DNA from: UBA5314 sp964635975
Lineage (GTDB): Bacteria > Bacillota > Syntrophomonadia > Syntrophomonadales > Syntrophomonadaceae
Direction: 5' to 3'
Assembly: GCA_964635975.1 (NCBI GenBank)
Contig: CAZWPO010000033.1
Coordinates: 1-23,914, forward strand
DNA: 23,914 bases
Below, piece after piece: positions 7,961 to 14,536 of this stretch. The translations under genes and the position numbers were made by a program. The notes under the pieces were generated by a model. That model saw nothing but the letters and a program-made list of their open reading frames with translations, made no database searches and was not told the DNA's origin. Each line of letters starts with the position of its first letter. The first letter of the stretch is position 1.

Positions 7961-9997
7961 TCACACCTCCCCGAACAGTTCAGTAATCGCCGACTGAATC
8001 CTCGCTCCAAGCGACTGGATATCGCGGAGGGTATCCTCGGCATTGCCGAGTTCCGTGTATTTATAGAAATGGCGCGTGAACGGAATTTCATAGCCCTTCT
8101 TAGTTTTGCTCTCATCCACCCAAGCGTCCGGTGCATATGGCAGAACCTCACGTTCTATGTAAGCGGCAATATCCTCTTTGAAGGGTATCTGCTCAGCGTC
8201 ACGCAGATCGGTGTCGGGTTCGGGGTTACCTTTGGTATCGGTACAGATGTCGGCGGTCTCGTCCTTTTCAGAAAGTCCCGCGAGGATAGCCTTAAGGAGC
8301 GGAGCCTTCACGTTAATATCCGCTTTTTTGAATGCCTTCTGGAGTAACTTGATGAATTCAGGGCGATTTTTATAAAGTTTCGTACCGTCAAGCGTAGCGA
8401 TGGCGACAAGAATAGCTTCCTGCTGTTTCTTACCCATGGCGACTTCTGCGTCGTGCTCTGCCGGTTTGCGCTTGCGACTGGTTGCAAGATTAGCAAACGC
8501 CGTCTGTTCACGGATACGCTCGATGCGTTCTGCGCTTGCTTGGAAGTTCAGCCGAAGCGGACGCTCGACCGTCACTTTCCAGTAGGCGAAGTCGTCCTCG
8601 TCAAATATCTTGCAGAACTCGCCCTCCATGAACCCACCATAGATGCGAGTCAGTTCGTCTTTTTGTTCTTCGCTGATTAGCTTGCGCTTCTCGCCGAGGG
8701 GTTTTCTCATACGTTCGAAGAAAGATGTACCGTCTATCAGCTGGATTTTGCCCTTCCGCATACCTTTCTTGCGATTGGTTACAATCCAGACATAGGTCAG
8801 TATGCCTGTGTTATAAAAAAGCTGGTCGGGCATTGCTATGATGGTTTCCAACCAGCCGTTCTCGATAATCCATTTACGGATTTCGCTTTCACCGCTGCCC
8901 GCATCGCCCGTGAAGAGCGGCGATCCGTTAAAGACGATGGCAAGACGGCAGCCAGTTAAACCTGTTGCCTTCTCGTCATATTCCATCATCTTGCTTATCA
9001 TGTGCTGCAGGAACAGGAGCGAGCCGTCCGAAACACGGGGCAGCCCAGCGCCGAAGCGTCCGGCATAGCCACGCTCGTTCTCGTCGCGGATGAACTTCTC
9101 GTATTTCTTCCATTCTACGCCGAAGGGCGGATTACAGAGCATATAGTGGAACGTTTCGTGCGGTAAAGCGTCGTCGGTGAAGCTGTTGCCAAGGTGGATA
9201 TTCTCATAGCCCTTGCCCTTAATCATCGTGTCCGATTTGCAAATGGCATAGGTTTTCTCATTGAGTTCCTGCCCGTAAACCTCAATGAGTGCCTGATTGT
9301 TCAGTTCCGTAGCATATTCGATGCCTGCCGAAAGCATACCTCCCGTGCCGGCCGCCGGGTCATAGAGTTTTGCCATAAAGCCCGGCTCATTAATAAGGCG
9401 CATATCCGGGTCAAACAACATAGCAACCATCAAGCGAATAACCTCACGCGGGGTGAAGTGCTCGCCAGCGGTTTCGTTTGACATTTCGGAAAACTTCCGG
9501 ATAAGTTCCTCGAAGATGTATCCCATCTCGTTGTTGGAGACGTGGTCGGGGTGCAGGTCGATGTCGTCCACGAATTTAGTTACAACAAGGTAAAGTAGGT
9601 TCGCCTTGTCCAAACGGGCAATTTGCGAGTATATGTCAAAAGACTCCAAAATCGTCCGTGCGTTTTCAGAGAAGCCCTTGATATAATCAGTCAAGTTATC
9701 GGCAATGTTTGTGGCATCATCCTTTAGCTTAGCAAAGGTGAATTCGCTGATGTTGTAGAATTTCAGCCCACCGGTTATGCTTTTGAATCCTGCCAACTTT
9801 GCATACTCCGTCTTGTATGTCCCTGTCCTATGGATCTCCATAACACGGTCTTTGGTCGGAGCAAGAACGCTGTCCAAACGGCATAGCACAGTAAATGGGA
9901 GTATGACATCACCATACTCACTTTGTTTAAAGTCGCCACGCAGGATATCGGCGATCTTCCATATAAAGTTGGATTTTTCCGAAATATTAATATTCAT
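7961..9997 (-). CDS. hsdM: Type I restriction-modification methyltransferase subunit (HsdM)
   Basis: The 678-residue N6-adenine methyltransferase transfers methyl groups from S-adenosylmethionine to adenine in the HsdS-defined site and so protects host DNA. An N-terminal helical HsdM domain (about 10-150) precedes FTPREV (181-186), the SAM-binding motif DPAAGTGG (213-220) and the catalytic NPPF (289-292). The length exceeds the more common 480-530 residues; the extra C-terminal 150 or so residues are charged and helical, as in a known long HsdM subgroup. The start overlaps the stop of the Phd-like gene by one base (TAATG), so translation is probably coupled. A weak AAGGA lies upstream. Confidence 0.96.
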   Translation of the reverse strand: MNINISEKSNFIWKIADILRGDFKQSEYGDVILPFTVLCRLDSVLAPTKDRVMEIHRTGTYKTEYAKLAGFKSITGGLKFYNISEFTFAKLKDDATNIADNLTDYIKGFSENARTILESFDIYSQIARLDKANLLYLVVTKFVDDIDLHPDHVSNNEMGYIFEELIRKFSEMSNETAGEHFTPREVIRLMVAMLFDPDMRLINEPGFMAKLYDPAAGTGGMLSAGIEYATELNNQALIEVYGQELNEKTYAICKSDTMIKGKGYENIHLGNSFTDDALPHETFHYMLCNPPFGVEWKKYEKFIRDENERGYAGRFGAGLPRVSDGSLLFLQHMISKMMEYDEKATGLTGCRLAIVFNGSPLFTGDAGSGESEIRKWIIENGWLETIIAMPDQLFYNTGILTYVWIVTNRKKGMRKGKIQLIDGTSFFERMRKPLGEKRKLISEEQKDELTRIYGGFMEGEFCKIFDEDDFAYWKVTVERPLRLNFQASAERIERIREQTAFANLATSRKRKPAEHDAEVAMGKKQQEAILVAIATLDGTKLYKNRPEFIKLLQKAFKKADINVKAPLLKAILAGLSEKDETADICTDTKGNPEPDTDLRDAEQIPFKEDIAAYIEREVLPYAPDAWVDESKTKKGYEIPFTRHFYKYTELGNAEDTLRDIQSLGARIQSAITELFGEV

Positions 9998-10206
9998 TAC
10001 TCTTCATCCTTTCCTGCATACTTGAGCAGATATTGTTCGTAAGGAATTACAACCGCTAACGGCTTCCCATTTCTAAGAACAAGACCAATTTTGTCATTAT
10101 CAACGAGATTACGAATCAGGCGCGAGGATTGCCCTCGGTTGAATTCGCCGATGTTTAAGTGTTCCATTATAGGCACCTTGGGCGGTGTCGTCTTTTTGTC
10201 AGGCAT
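9997..10206 (-). CDS. Phd/YefM-family antitoxin-like protein, no toxin partner
   Basis: The 69-residue protein has the Phd/YefM pattern: an N-terminal dimer and DNA-binding half (MEHLNIGEFNRGQSSRLIRNL) and the conserved core RNGKPLAVVIPYEQYL at the start of the partner-binding tail. ATG 10206 follows GAGGAGG at good spacing. In normal Phd modules a Doc- or RelE-type toxin gene follows; here hsdM follows directly with a one-base overlap, and no toxin-like gene is seen. Phd proteins bind palindromes at their own promoters, and a palindrome lies on the promoter here (10264-10279). The likely role, by inference, is transcriptional control of the restriction operon, like a controller protein. It could also answer a toxin encoded elsewhere. 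Confidence 0.78.
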   Translation of the reverse strand: MPDKKTTPPKVPIMEHLNIGEFNRGQSSRLIRNLVDNDKIGLVLRNGKPLAVVIPYEQYLLKYAGKDEE

Positions 10207-10248
10207 TACATTTCCTCCTCTGGACGCAATAAGCTCATATTACCAGTC

Positions 10249-10277
10249 ATTATAACACATATAGATTGCAATTACAA
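10249..10277 (-). promoter_or_regulatory. promoter of the phd-hsdMSR-mcrB operon
   Basis: On the minus strand, TTGTAA (10277-10272) and a perfect TATAAT (10254-10249) are separated by 17 nt. The start of the Phd-like gene lies about 43 nt downstream. This is a good sigma-A type promoter with a moderate -35. Confidence 0.65.
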
Positions 10278-10279
10278 TC
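10264..10279. promoter_or_regulatory. palindromic operator over the restriction operon -35
   Basis: GATTGCAATTACAATC is a 16-bp palindrome with one mismatched pair and covers the -35 hexamer. A protein bound here would block RNA polymerase. The Phd-like protein encoded first in the operon is the natural candidate by family behaviour; this is inference. Confidence 0.45.
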
Positions 10280-10391
10280 CTTTTTACAACCATTTTTATT
10301 GCCTTTTATCATTGCAAAAGTAATTACATTTAGGGTGTAAATGCCAACACCACCTCGTCGTAAAGATCTATAGTTCGAGTTATTTAAAATA

Positions 10392-10413
10392 ATGTACGCA
10401 AGTTCGCTAACAG
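10392..10413. promoter_or_regulatory. repressor operator-like site O1
   Basis: This 22-nt site includes GTACGCAAGTTCGCTAAC and ends 3 nt before the -35 of the repressor promoter. It matches the site at 11638-11659 at most positions, and its GTTCGCTAAC half is the exact reverse complement of GTTAGCGAAC at 10455-10464. Confidence 0.5.
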
Positions 10414-10416
10414 GTA

Positions 10417-10446
10417 TTGACAAGGACATATCGAACGGCGTATACT
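10417..10446 (+). promoter_or_regulatory. promoter of XRE repressor and metallopeptidase genes
   Basis: A consensus -35 TTGACA (10417-10422) and -10 TATACT (10441-10446) are 18 nt apart. The ATG of the repressor lies 64 nt downstream. Operator-like sites abut both ends, which suggests autoregulation. Confidence 0.75.
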
Positions 10447-10452
10447 GTTACT

Positions 10453-10482
10453 ATGTTAGCGAACATATATCGTTCGCGTACA
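10453..10482. promoter_or_regulatory. repressor operator-like sites O2a and O2b
   Basis: ATGTTAGCGAACAT (10453-10466) is nearly a perfect palindrome, and GTTCGCGTAC (10472-10481) is a related half-site. They lie just downstream of the -10, across the expected transcription start, where a bound repressor would shut off its own promoter. Confidence 0.5.
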
Positions 10483-10509
10483 ATTTTACATTTTGAAAGG
10501 AGAACCAAG

Positions 10510-10893
10510 ATGAACGAGAATGAACAGGTTTTCGGGAAGTTTATAGAGGAAAGGCGCAAGTCTCTGGGCATAACGCTTCGTGGATTTGCTGCCGAACTGG
10601 ACATCGCCCCCGCCTATATGAGCGACATTGAGAAAGGCCGTCGCTACCCGCCCGACAAAAAGTTGGATGAGATTTCCCGCATACTGAAATTGAATGGCGC
10701 AGACAAGGAGAAGCTGCTGGATATGGCCGCCTTAACCCGCGAGAAGACCGTATCGCCCGACTTGCCCGAATACATCATGGAGAAAGACCTCGCACGCGTC
10801 GCCCTTCGCAGGGCAAAAGCCGGTAACCTCTCCGATGAAGGCTGGCAGGAAGTCATTGACCTCATCAATAAGAAGGTTTCAGACGATGAATAA
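10510..10893 (+). CDS. XRE-family transcriptional repressor
   Basis: The 127-residue protein opens with a Cro/CI-type helix-turn-helix (about residues 8-62: FIEERRKSLGITLRGFAAEL, DIAPAYMSDIEKGRRYPP). A C-terminal helical part (ARVALRRAKAGNLSDEGW) probably dimerises. ATG 10510 is chosen because AAAGGAGA precedes it; the frame upstream runs back over the promoter and is not coding. It is the first gene of a two-gene unit with an ImmA-like metallopeptidase 21 nt downstream. That pairing is typical of the lysogeny switches of ICEBs1-like elements and Firmicute prophages, in which the peptidase destroys the repressor on induction. The most likely targets are the GTTCGCTAAC-type sites on both sides of its promoter and at 11638. 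No RecA-type self-cleavage domain is present. Confidence 0.88.
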   Translation: MNENEQVFGKFIEERRKSLGITLRGFAAELDIAPAYMSDIEKGRRYPPDKKLDEISRILKLNGADKEKLLDMAALTREKTVSPDLPEYIMEKDLARVALRRAKAGNLSDEGWQEVIDLINKKVSDDE

Positions 10894-10914
10894 GCATAGA
10901 GGGGAGGAAACCGT

Positions 10915-11589
10915 TTGTATCACAACTATTCACCGGAGCGGCTCGAAAAGAAAGCCGAAGAAATTCTAAAGACGTATATGGATGGGGCATTGCTATTGAA
11001 ACCGCAGGCGATGGACGTAGACCACTTCGCCGAGTTTTACTGCGAGGCCACCATAGACTTTGCATATCTATCTAAGGACGGTCTCACCTTGGGCTTGACC
11101 TGCTTCCAAGACGGAAAACTCATTGTCTGGGACGAGACCCGCTCAAAGCCGAAGCCTATCGACGTTGAGAAAGGTTGGATTTTTATCGACAAAGATGTCC
11201 TCGAATACGAAATCGAAGGTCGTGTGCGCTTCACCATCATCCACGAATGCTCACACTATATCCTACATCCACGCTTCTATTACAAGAAACCGGGAACAGA
11301 GATACCGCGTATTCAATGTACCGTCTATCGCATCGAGGACTGGTCGCAGAGACCGCCGATGTCCGATGAAGATCAGCGAGAGTGGCAAGCCAACCGTCTT
11401 GGCGCAGCTCTGATTATGCCGGCAATAACTGTCAAAATGCTGATGGCGGAGCGGCTCGGTATAAGCGTGAATGAGCTCACACCAGTATATGTTTCTGACA
11501 TTTTCATTCAAGGGATGGCTGATGTTTATCAGGTGTCCAAGTCTGCCATGCGTAACAGGCTGCGCGATTTAGACCTATTGCTCCAGTAA
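10915..11589 (+). CDS. ImmA/IrrE-family zinc metallopeptidase
   Basis: The 224-residue protein carries the zinc-peptidase signature H110-E-C-S-H114 (TIIHECSHYILHP) and the third ligand in REWQANRLGAALIMP (E156), both standard for ImmA/IrrE. The C-terminal region (VSKSAMRNRLRDL) recalls the usual short helical tail. Translation appears to begin at TTG 10915, with GGGGAGG 7-8 nt upstream; no ATG fits. In characterised relatives the enzyme cleaves the XRE repressor encoded beside it to trigger induction. The same pairing here supports that role. A strong terminator follows within a few bases, closing the unit. Confidence 0.88.
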   Translation: MYHNYSPERLEKKAEEILKTYMDGALLLKPQAMDVDHFAEFYCEATIDFAYLSKDGLTLGLTCFQDGKLIVWDETRSKPKPIDVEKGWIFIDKDVLEYEIEGRVRFTIIHECSHYILHPRFYYKKPGTEIPRIQCTVYRIEDWSQRPPMSDEDQREWQANRLGAALIMPAITVKMLMAERLGISVNELTPVYVSDIFIQGMADVYQVSKSAMRNRLRDLDLLLQ

Positions 11590-11591
11590 CA

Positions 11592-11631
11592 GCGGAGAAC
11601 CCTGCCTTTTTAGGTTCTCCGCATTATTTTT
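11592..11631 (+). terminator. intrinsic terminator after the immunity operon
   Basis: GCGGAGAACC (11592-11601) and GGTTCTCCGC (11613-11622) form a perfect 10-bp stem with an 11-nt loop, followed by ATTATTTTT. It sits immediately after the metallopeptidase stop and separates the switch from the early operon. Confidence 0.9.
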
Positions 11632-11637
11632 ACCACT

Positions 11638-11659
11638 ATGTTCGCAAGTTAGCGGACAT
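11638..11659. promoter_or_regulatory. repressor operator-like site O3 before the early operon
   Basis: ATGTTCGC (11638-11645) and GCGGACAT (11652-11659) are inverted arms matching at 7 of 8 positions, with AAGTTA between. Most of the 22 positions match O1 at 10392. It lies between the terminator and the first early gene, where a repressor would silence the lytic/replication operon. No good promoter hexamers are visible around it, so the early promoter itself is not placed. Confidence 0.5.
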
Positions 11660-11686
11660 AGGCACGAATAAAGAGAGGTGATGTTT

Positions 11687-11923
11687 TTGAATTCGCAAAT
11701 AGCAATCACAGCGACCAGACGAAAGAAAACCCACAGGAGAATATATACCCATCAACGTCTCCCTTGCCCTGTTTGCCATTTTGAGCGGCTGATTGATACG
11801 GGGCAACATACAAGGTCGTTGACATTTATCGAGGGGCAGGAAGGCTATTTGTGTGCCGATTACTATGCCAAATGCCCAAACCCCAAATGCAAAGCCGACA
11901 TCGGCATCCGAAAAATTGAATAG
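11687..11923 (+). CDS. small early zinc-finger protein
   Basis: The roughly 78-residue basic protein has CPVC in the first half and C-x4 to C-x10 spaced cysteines (CADYYAKCPNPKC) near the end, a layout like phage Com-type zinc fingers. The basic N-terminus (TATRRKKTHRRIY) suggests nucleic acid binding. The ribosome binding site AGAGAGGTGAT fits the TTG at 11687 best; an in-frame ATG at 11681 and GTG at 11678 are too close to it. It is the first gene after the repressor-type operator O3, which marks it as an immediate-early product. Function unknown. Confidence 0.65.
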   Translation: MNSQIAITATRRKKTHRRIYTHQRLPCPVCHFERLIDTGQHTRSLTFIEGQEGYLCADYYAKCPNPKCKADIGIRKIE

Positions 11924-11988
11924 TACCATCTGTACTTAAACAGAGCACGACGCAAATGCCGCCAGTGGTGGCAGATATTAAAAACGAC

Positions 11989-12040
11989 GGACGAGCCTGA
12001 CAAGTAGCTTTATAGCTATGCGTTAAGGTTCGTCCTTTTT
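11989..12040 (+). terminator. terminator/attenuator-like leader hairpin
   Basis: GGACGAGCCT (11989-11998) pairs with AGGTTCGTCC (12026-12035) over 10 bp including one G-U pair, followed by TTTTT. The large loop holds its own small hairpin TAGCT-TTAT-AGCTA. Part of the 5' arm, GAGCCTGA (11993-12000), can instead pair perfectly with TCAGGCTC (12060-12067), just before the next ribosome binding site. It may end transcripts of the zinc-finger gene or modulate expression of the gene at 12095. Confidence 0.55.
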
Positions 12041-12094
12041 GTTTGCTATGACTGCTTGCTCAGGCTCCTTCCGAATTCGAGAGGAGTCAATTTT

Positions 12095-12835
12095 ATGAGT
12101 AAAGAGTCTTTCAAACCCACACCCATTCCGCATCGCACGAAATTTGGTGAGCCGATGGCCTACTACATCCTATCGGAGGATGGAGCACAGGAATTCAAAG
12201 TAACACGAGCGGAGTGTCTTGCCCGTACCGAAGAACCCGAAAACCCATTCCCTCAACGCTGGTACGTTGACGAAGAATCCGGTCTTGTTGTCCGCTTGCC
12301 CCGCAATCAAAGAGGTGAAGAACTCGCACGCGACAATATGCGATATATATGGCGGGAGGATAAGAGACAAGAGCGCAAAGCTTCTTGCATAGTAGAAGGT
12401 TCAAATCGTTGCCCGGTAACCTGCGCAAAATGCCCAATGAATACCGTCTGCGAATCAAAGCACAAGGCGAAATGCGGCCTTTCATGTGTCAAGAAATGCG
12501 AATCCTGCTCCTTAATTCAGACCAGAGAAGTCGAGTTGGATAAGACCTATACGGCTGACGATGGCGATTCTATCTCACGCTTTGAACCTGCCGATCCCGC
12601 TGATATCGCCGATATTTTAGAGCAAAAAGCTGTATTAGACACACTCTACGCTGCCCTTGCCGCCCTAACCCAAGAAGACCGTAACCTTATAACTGACCGA
12701 GTTATCCTTGAAAAGACCGTGCGTGAATTAGCGCCAAAATACGGGTTTAAATCATCACGCAGCATAACCGTTCATGAACGTCGTATCCTTGACATTCTGC
12801 GAAACGATGAAGCTTTGAAGAAGTTTTTCGAATAA
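12095..12835 (+). CDS. cysteine-rich phage regulator with sigma region 4-like HTH
   Basis: The 246-residue protein has three parts. The N-terminal 95 residues are of unknown fold. A central segment holds nine cysteines in 41 residues (C98, C106, C110, C113, C119, C127, C131, C135, C138), enough for two zinc sites or an Fe-S site. The C-terminus (about 185-240: LTQEDRNLITDRVILEKTVR, then ELAPKYGFKSSRSITVHERR) looks like the helix-turn-helix of sigma factor region 4. GAGGAG lies 8 nt before ATG 12095, so upstream in-frame codons are excluded. It is an early gene behind an attenuator-like leader. A transcription factor acting on later phage genes is the likely role. No sigma region 2 is seen, so it is not a complete sigma factor. 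Confidence 0.7.
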   Translation: MSKESFKPTPIPHRTKFGEPMAYYILSEDGAQEFKVTRAECLARTEEPENPFPQRWYVDEESGLVVRLPRNQRGEELARDNMRYIWREDKRQERKASCIVEGSNRCPVTCAKCPMNTVCESKHKAKCGLSCVKKCESCSLIQTREVELDKTYTADDGDSISRFEPADPADIADILEQKAVLDTLYAALAALTQEDRNLITDRVILEKTVRELAPKYGFKSSRSITVHERRILDILRNDEALKKFFE

Positions 12836-12849
12836 CCAACCCCTGTCGA

Positions 12850-12892
12850 TACGCAACCGCCCCTCTTCTGTCTGTAGACGGTAGAGGGGCGG
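12850..12892 (+). repeat. intergenic RNA-like hairpin element, copy 1
   Basis: After TACGCAA, the arms CCGCCCCTCT (12857-12866) and AGAGGGGCGG (12883-12892) form a 10-bp stem. A second stem CTGTC-TGTA-GACGG (12868-12881) sits inside it. No T-tract follows, so it is not a standard terminator. A second copy with altered but still paired stem bases is at 17192-17233. Confidence 0.7.
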
Positions 12893-12897
12893 TAAAG

Positions 12898-12915
12898 CCT
12901 CCTCGGAAACGGAGG
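12898..12915 (+). promoter_or_regulatory. hairpin covering a ribosome binding site
   Basis: CCTCC (12898-12902) can pair with GGAGG (12911-12915), the ribosome binding site of the gene at 12923, across the loop TCGGAAAC. Only 5 bp, but it is G-C rich and starts six bases after the copy 1 hairpin, so the two may act together. Confidence 0.35.
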
Positions 12916-12922
12916 TAAGAAA

Positions 12923-13105
12923 ATGCAAACAAAAGCAAATGAAAGGGACGCAGATATACGCGATACCGAGCTGGATGAAGAACTTGCAGGCATCCTTACG
13001 GCAATCAGTGTTGTGTCCAAACGTCTTGCCAAGAAGCTGCTCGCACTTCAAAGGCAGAATGAATCCACCGGGGAAGGAGGTGCACCAGATGAGCAAGATG
13101 AGTGA
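12923..13105 (+). CDS. small uncharacterised phage protein
   Basis: The 60-residue acidic and helical protein (MQTKANERDADIRDTELDEE ... VSKRLAKKLLALQRQ) has no cysteine motif or membrane segment. ATG 12923 follows GGAGG closely. Its end overlaps the next gene by 17 nt, indicating translational coupling. Small genes at this position before the DUF2800/DUF2815 pair are common in Clostridia prophages. I do not recognise a function. Confidence 0.65.
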   Translation: MQTKANERDADIRDTELDEELAGILTAISVVSKRLAKKLLALQRQNESTGEGGAPDEQDE

Positions 13106-13409
13106 ACTCGATCTCTGTGTCGGCGAACTTCGTAATGCTGCACAGTCCCTGAACTCGGTGGCTGATAACTTGACGGCTCTTTTCAGTAGTAGCCAATCCG
13201 AAGTAACGGTACAGTCGGAATCAAAGCCAACCCCGAAACCCCTCACGCTGGAAGAGGTCAGAGCGGTACTTGCAGAAAAATCCCGCAACGGCCACACCGC
13301 CAAAATTCGGGAACTGCTGGAAAAGCATGGCGCGTCGAAGCTATCCGAGATTGAACCCACCAAATACGCCACCCTGCTTGCGGAAGCGGAGGTGCTGGGT
13401 AATGGGTAA
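13089..13409 (+). CDS. phage protein often labelled rRNA biogenesis protein Rrp5-like
   Basis: The 106-residue protein has an N-terminal coiled-coil-like helix (ELRNAAQSLNSVADNLTALF), a polar linker, and a conserved C-terminal helical module LTLEEVRAVLAEKSRNGHTA then IRELLEKHGASKLSEI. Proteins of this form sit directly before DUF2800 in many Firmicute prophages and have been annotated as Rrp5-like; that name probably has no functional meaning. AAGGAGGTG precedes ATG 13089, and the gene overlaps both neighbours, so it is translated in the same unit as the recombination genes. A role as partner of the nuclease or single-strand binding protein is only suggested by position. Confidence 0.7.
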   Translation: MSKMSELDLCVGELRNAAQSLNSVADNLTALFSSSQSEVTVQSESKPTPKPLTLEEVRAVLAEKSRNGHTAKIRELLEKHGASKLSEIEPTKYATLLAEAEVLGNG

Positions 13410-14520
13410 ACACGCACTTCTCTCAGCTTCTTCAAGCCAACGATGGCTTAATTGCCCTCCTTCTGCCCGGCTTTGTGAGCAGTACGAGGACAAAGGCAGC
13501 AGCTACGCCGCCGAAGGTACGGATGCCCACACCCTTGGTGAATATAAGCTGAAAACTGCACTCGGTATCCGTGCAAAAGACCCAACAGCCCACCTCGCAT
13601 ATTACAGCGAAGAGATGGAGGAATGTGCTATCGGTTATGCCGCTTACATCATGGAACTGGTGGAAACTGCAAAGCAGAATTGCGCCGATCCTGTTGTGCT
13701 TATCGAACAGCGGCTCGACTTCTCCAAGTATGTTGAGGGCGGCTTCGGTACCGGTGATTGCGTGGTCATCGCTGATGGCACGCTCCACATTTGCGACTAT
13801 AAGCACGGGCAGGGAGTGCTTATTGAATCTGAGGAAAATTCTCAGATGAAATTATACGCCTTGGGTGCGCTGGAGTTGTTTGATGGCATCTACGACATCG
13901 ACACAGTCAGCATGACAGTATATCAGCCAAGACGAAATAACATCAGCACCCACACGGTTTTCAAGGAATCCCTCTATCAATGGGCAGAGGAAGTCTTAAA
14001 ACCCATCGCCGAACTTGCCTACGACGGCGAAGGAGAATTCCAATGCGGTGATTGGTGCCAGTTCTGCAAGGCGAAGCACGATTGCCGTAAACGGGCGGAG
14101 CATAACCTCGAACTGGCAAAACATGAGTTTAAGCTGCCGCCGCTTCTGGAGGATGATGAAATTGGTTCCATCCTTGGAAGGATTGATGATCTTGTTTCTT
14201 GGGCTTCCGATATTAAGGACTATGCTCTCCAAGCCGCGCTCAGCGGTAAGGATTGGAACGGTTGGAAGCTGGTTGAAGGCCGCTCCAACCGCAGGTACAC
14301 AAATGAAGAAGCTGTAGCTGATACCGTCAGCGCAGCTGGCTACGACCCATACGAACATAAGGTGATGGGCATCACTGCTATGGAAAAAGCTCTCGGCAAG
14401 GCGAGGTTCTCTGAACTGCTCGGCAGTTTGATTGAAAAGCCTCAAGGCAAACCAACGCTCGTACCGGAGAGCGATAAACGTCCGGCAATTCATACAGCAA
14501 AACACGATTTTAATGATTAA
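13402..14520 (+). CDS. DUF2800 Cas4-like PD-(D/E)XK nuclease
   Basis: The 372-residue protein shows the RecB/Cas4 nuclease pattern: SASSSQRWLNCPPSARLCE at the start, GTGD119, ICD132YK134, and Q148-x3-Y152 (SQMKLYALG). Cysteines C215, C219, C222 and C228 (CGDWCQFCKAKHDC), together with C18, could hold an Fe-S cluster as in Cas4 and AddB. ATG 13402 has GGAGG upstream and overlaps the previous gene by 8 nt. DUF2800 and DUF2815 are nearly always adjacent in such phages and probably process and coat DNA ends for recombination or replication. All catalytic residues are visible, so an active nuclease is expected. Biochemical role is inferred from family resemblance. Confidence 0.87.
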   Translation: MGKHALLSASSSQRWLNCPPSARLCEQYEDKGSSYAAEGTDAHTLGEYKLKTALGIRAKDPTAHLAYYSEEMEECAIGYAAYIMELVETAKQNCADPVVLIEQRLDFSKYVEGGFGTGDCVVIADGTLHICDYKHGQGVLIESEENSQMKLYALGALELFDGIYDIDTVSMTVYQPRRNNISTHTVFKESLYQWAEEVLKPIAELAYDGEGEFQCGDWCQFCKAKHDCRKRAEHNLELAKHEFKLPPLLEDDEIGSILGRIDDLVSWASDIKDYALQAALSGKDWNGWKLVEGRSNRRYTNEEAVADTVSAAGYDPYEHKVMGITAMEKALGKARFSELLGSLIEKPQGKPTLVPESDKRPAIHTAKHDFND

Positions 14521-14536
14521 TAGGAGGAAATATCTA

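Larger units (their letters stand above)
10207..10509. other. divergent control region between restriction operon and repressor
   Basis: This AT-rich stretch of about 300 nt holds no convincing gene. It contains the minus-strand promoter and its palindrome near 10249-10279, a short inverted repeat CATTTA-TAAATG (10327-10343), and the repressor promoter with its operator-like repeats (10392-10482). The stretch ATTGCAA-aag-TAATTACA (10311-10328) resembles a degenerate second copy of the palindrome. The AT-rich middle may mark the border between the restriction block and the phage-type module. Confidence 0.6.

Noticed and set aside
10417..10509. N-terminal extension of the XRE repressor frame
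   Set aside because: The extra codons lie over the -35, -10 and operator-like sites; the ATG at 10510 has its own ribosome binding site and starts the normal domain.
12755..13435. Minus-strand open frame of 226 codons
   Set aside because: It spans the intergenic hairpin and the antisense of three tightly packed plus-strand genes with good ribosome binding sites; low-complexity serine-rich product.
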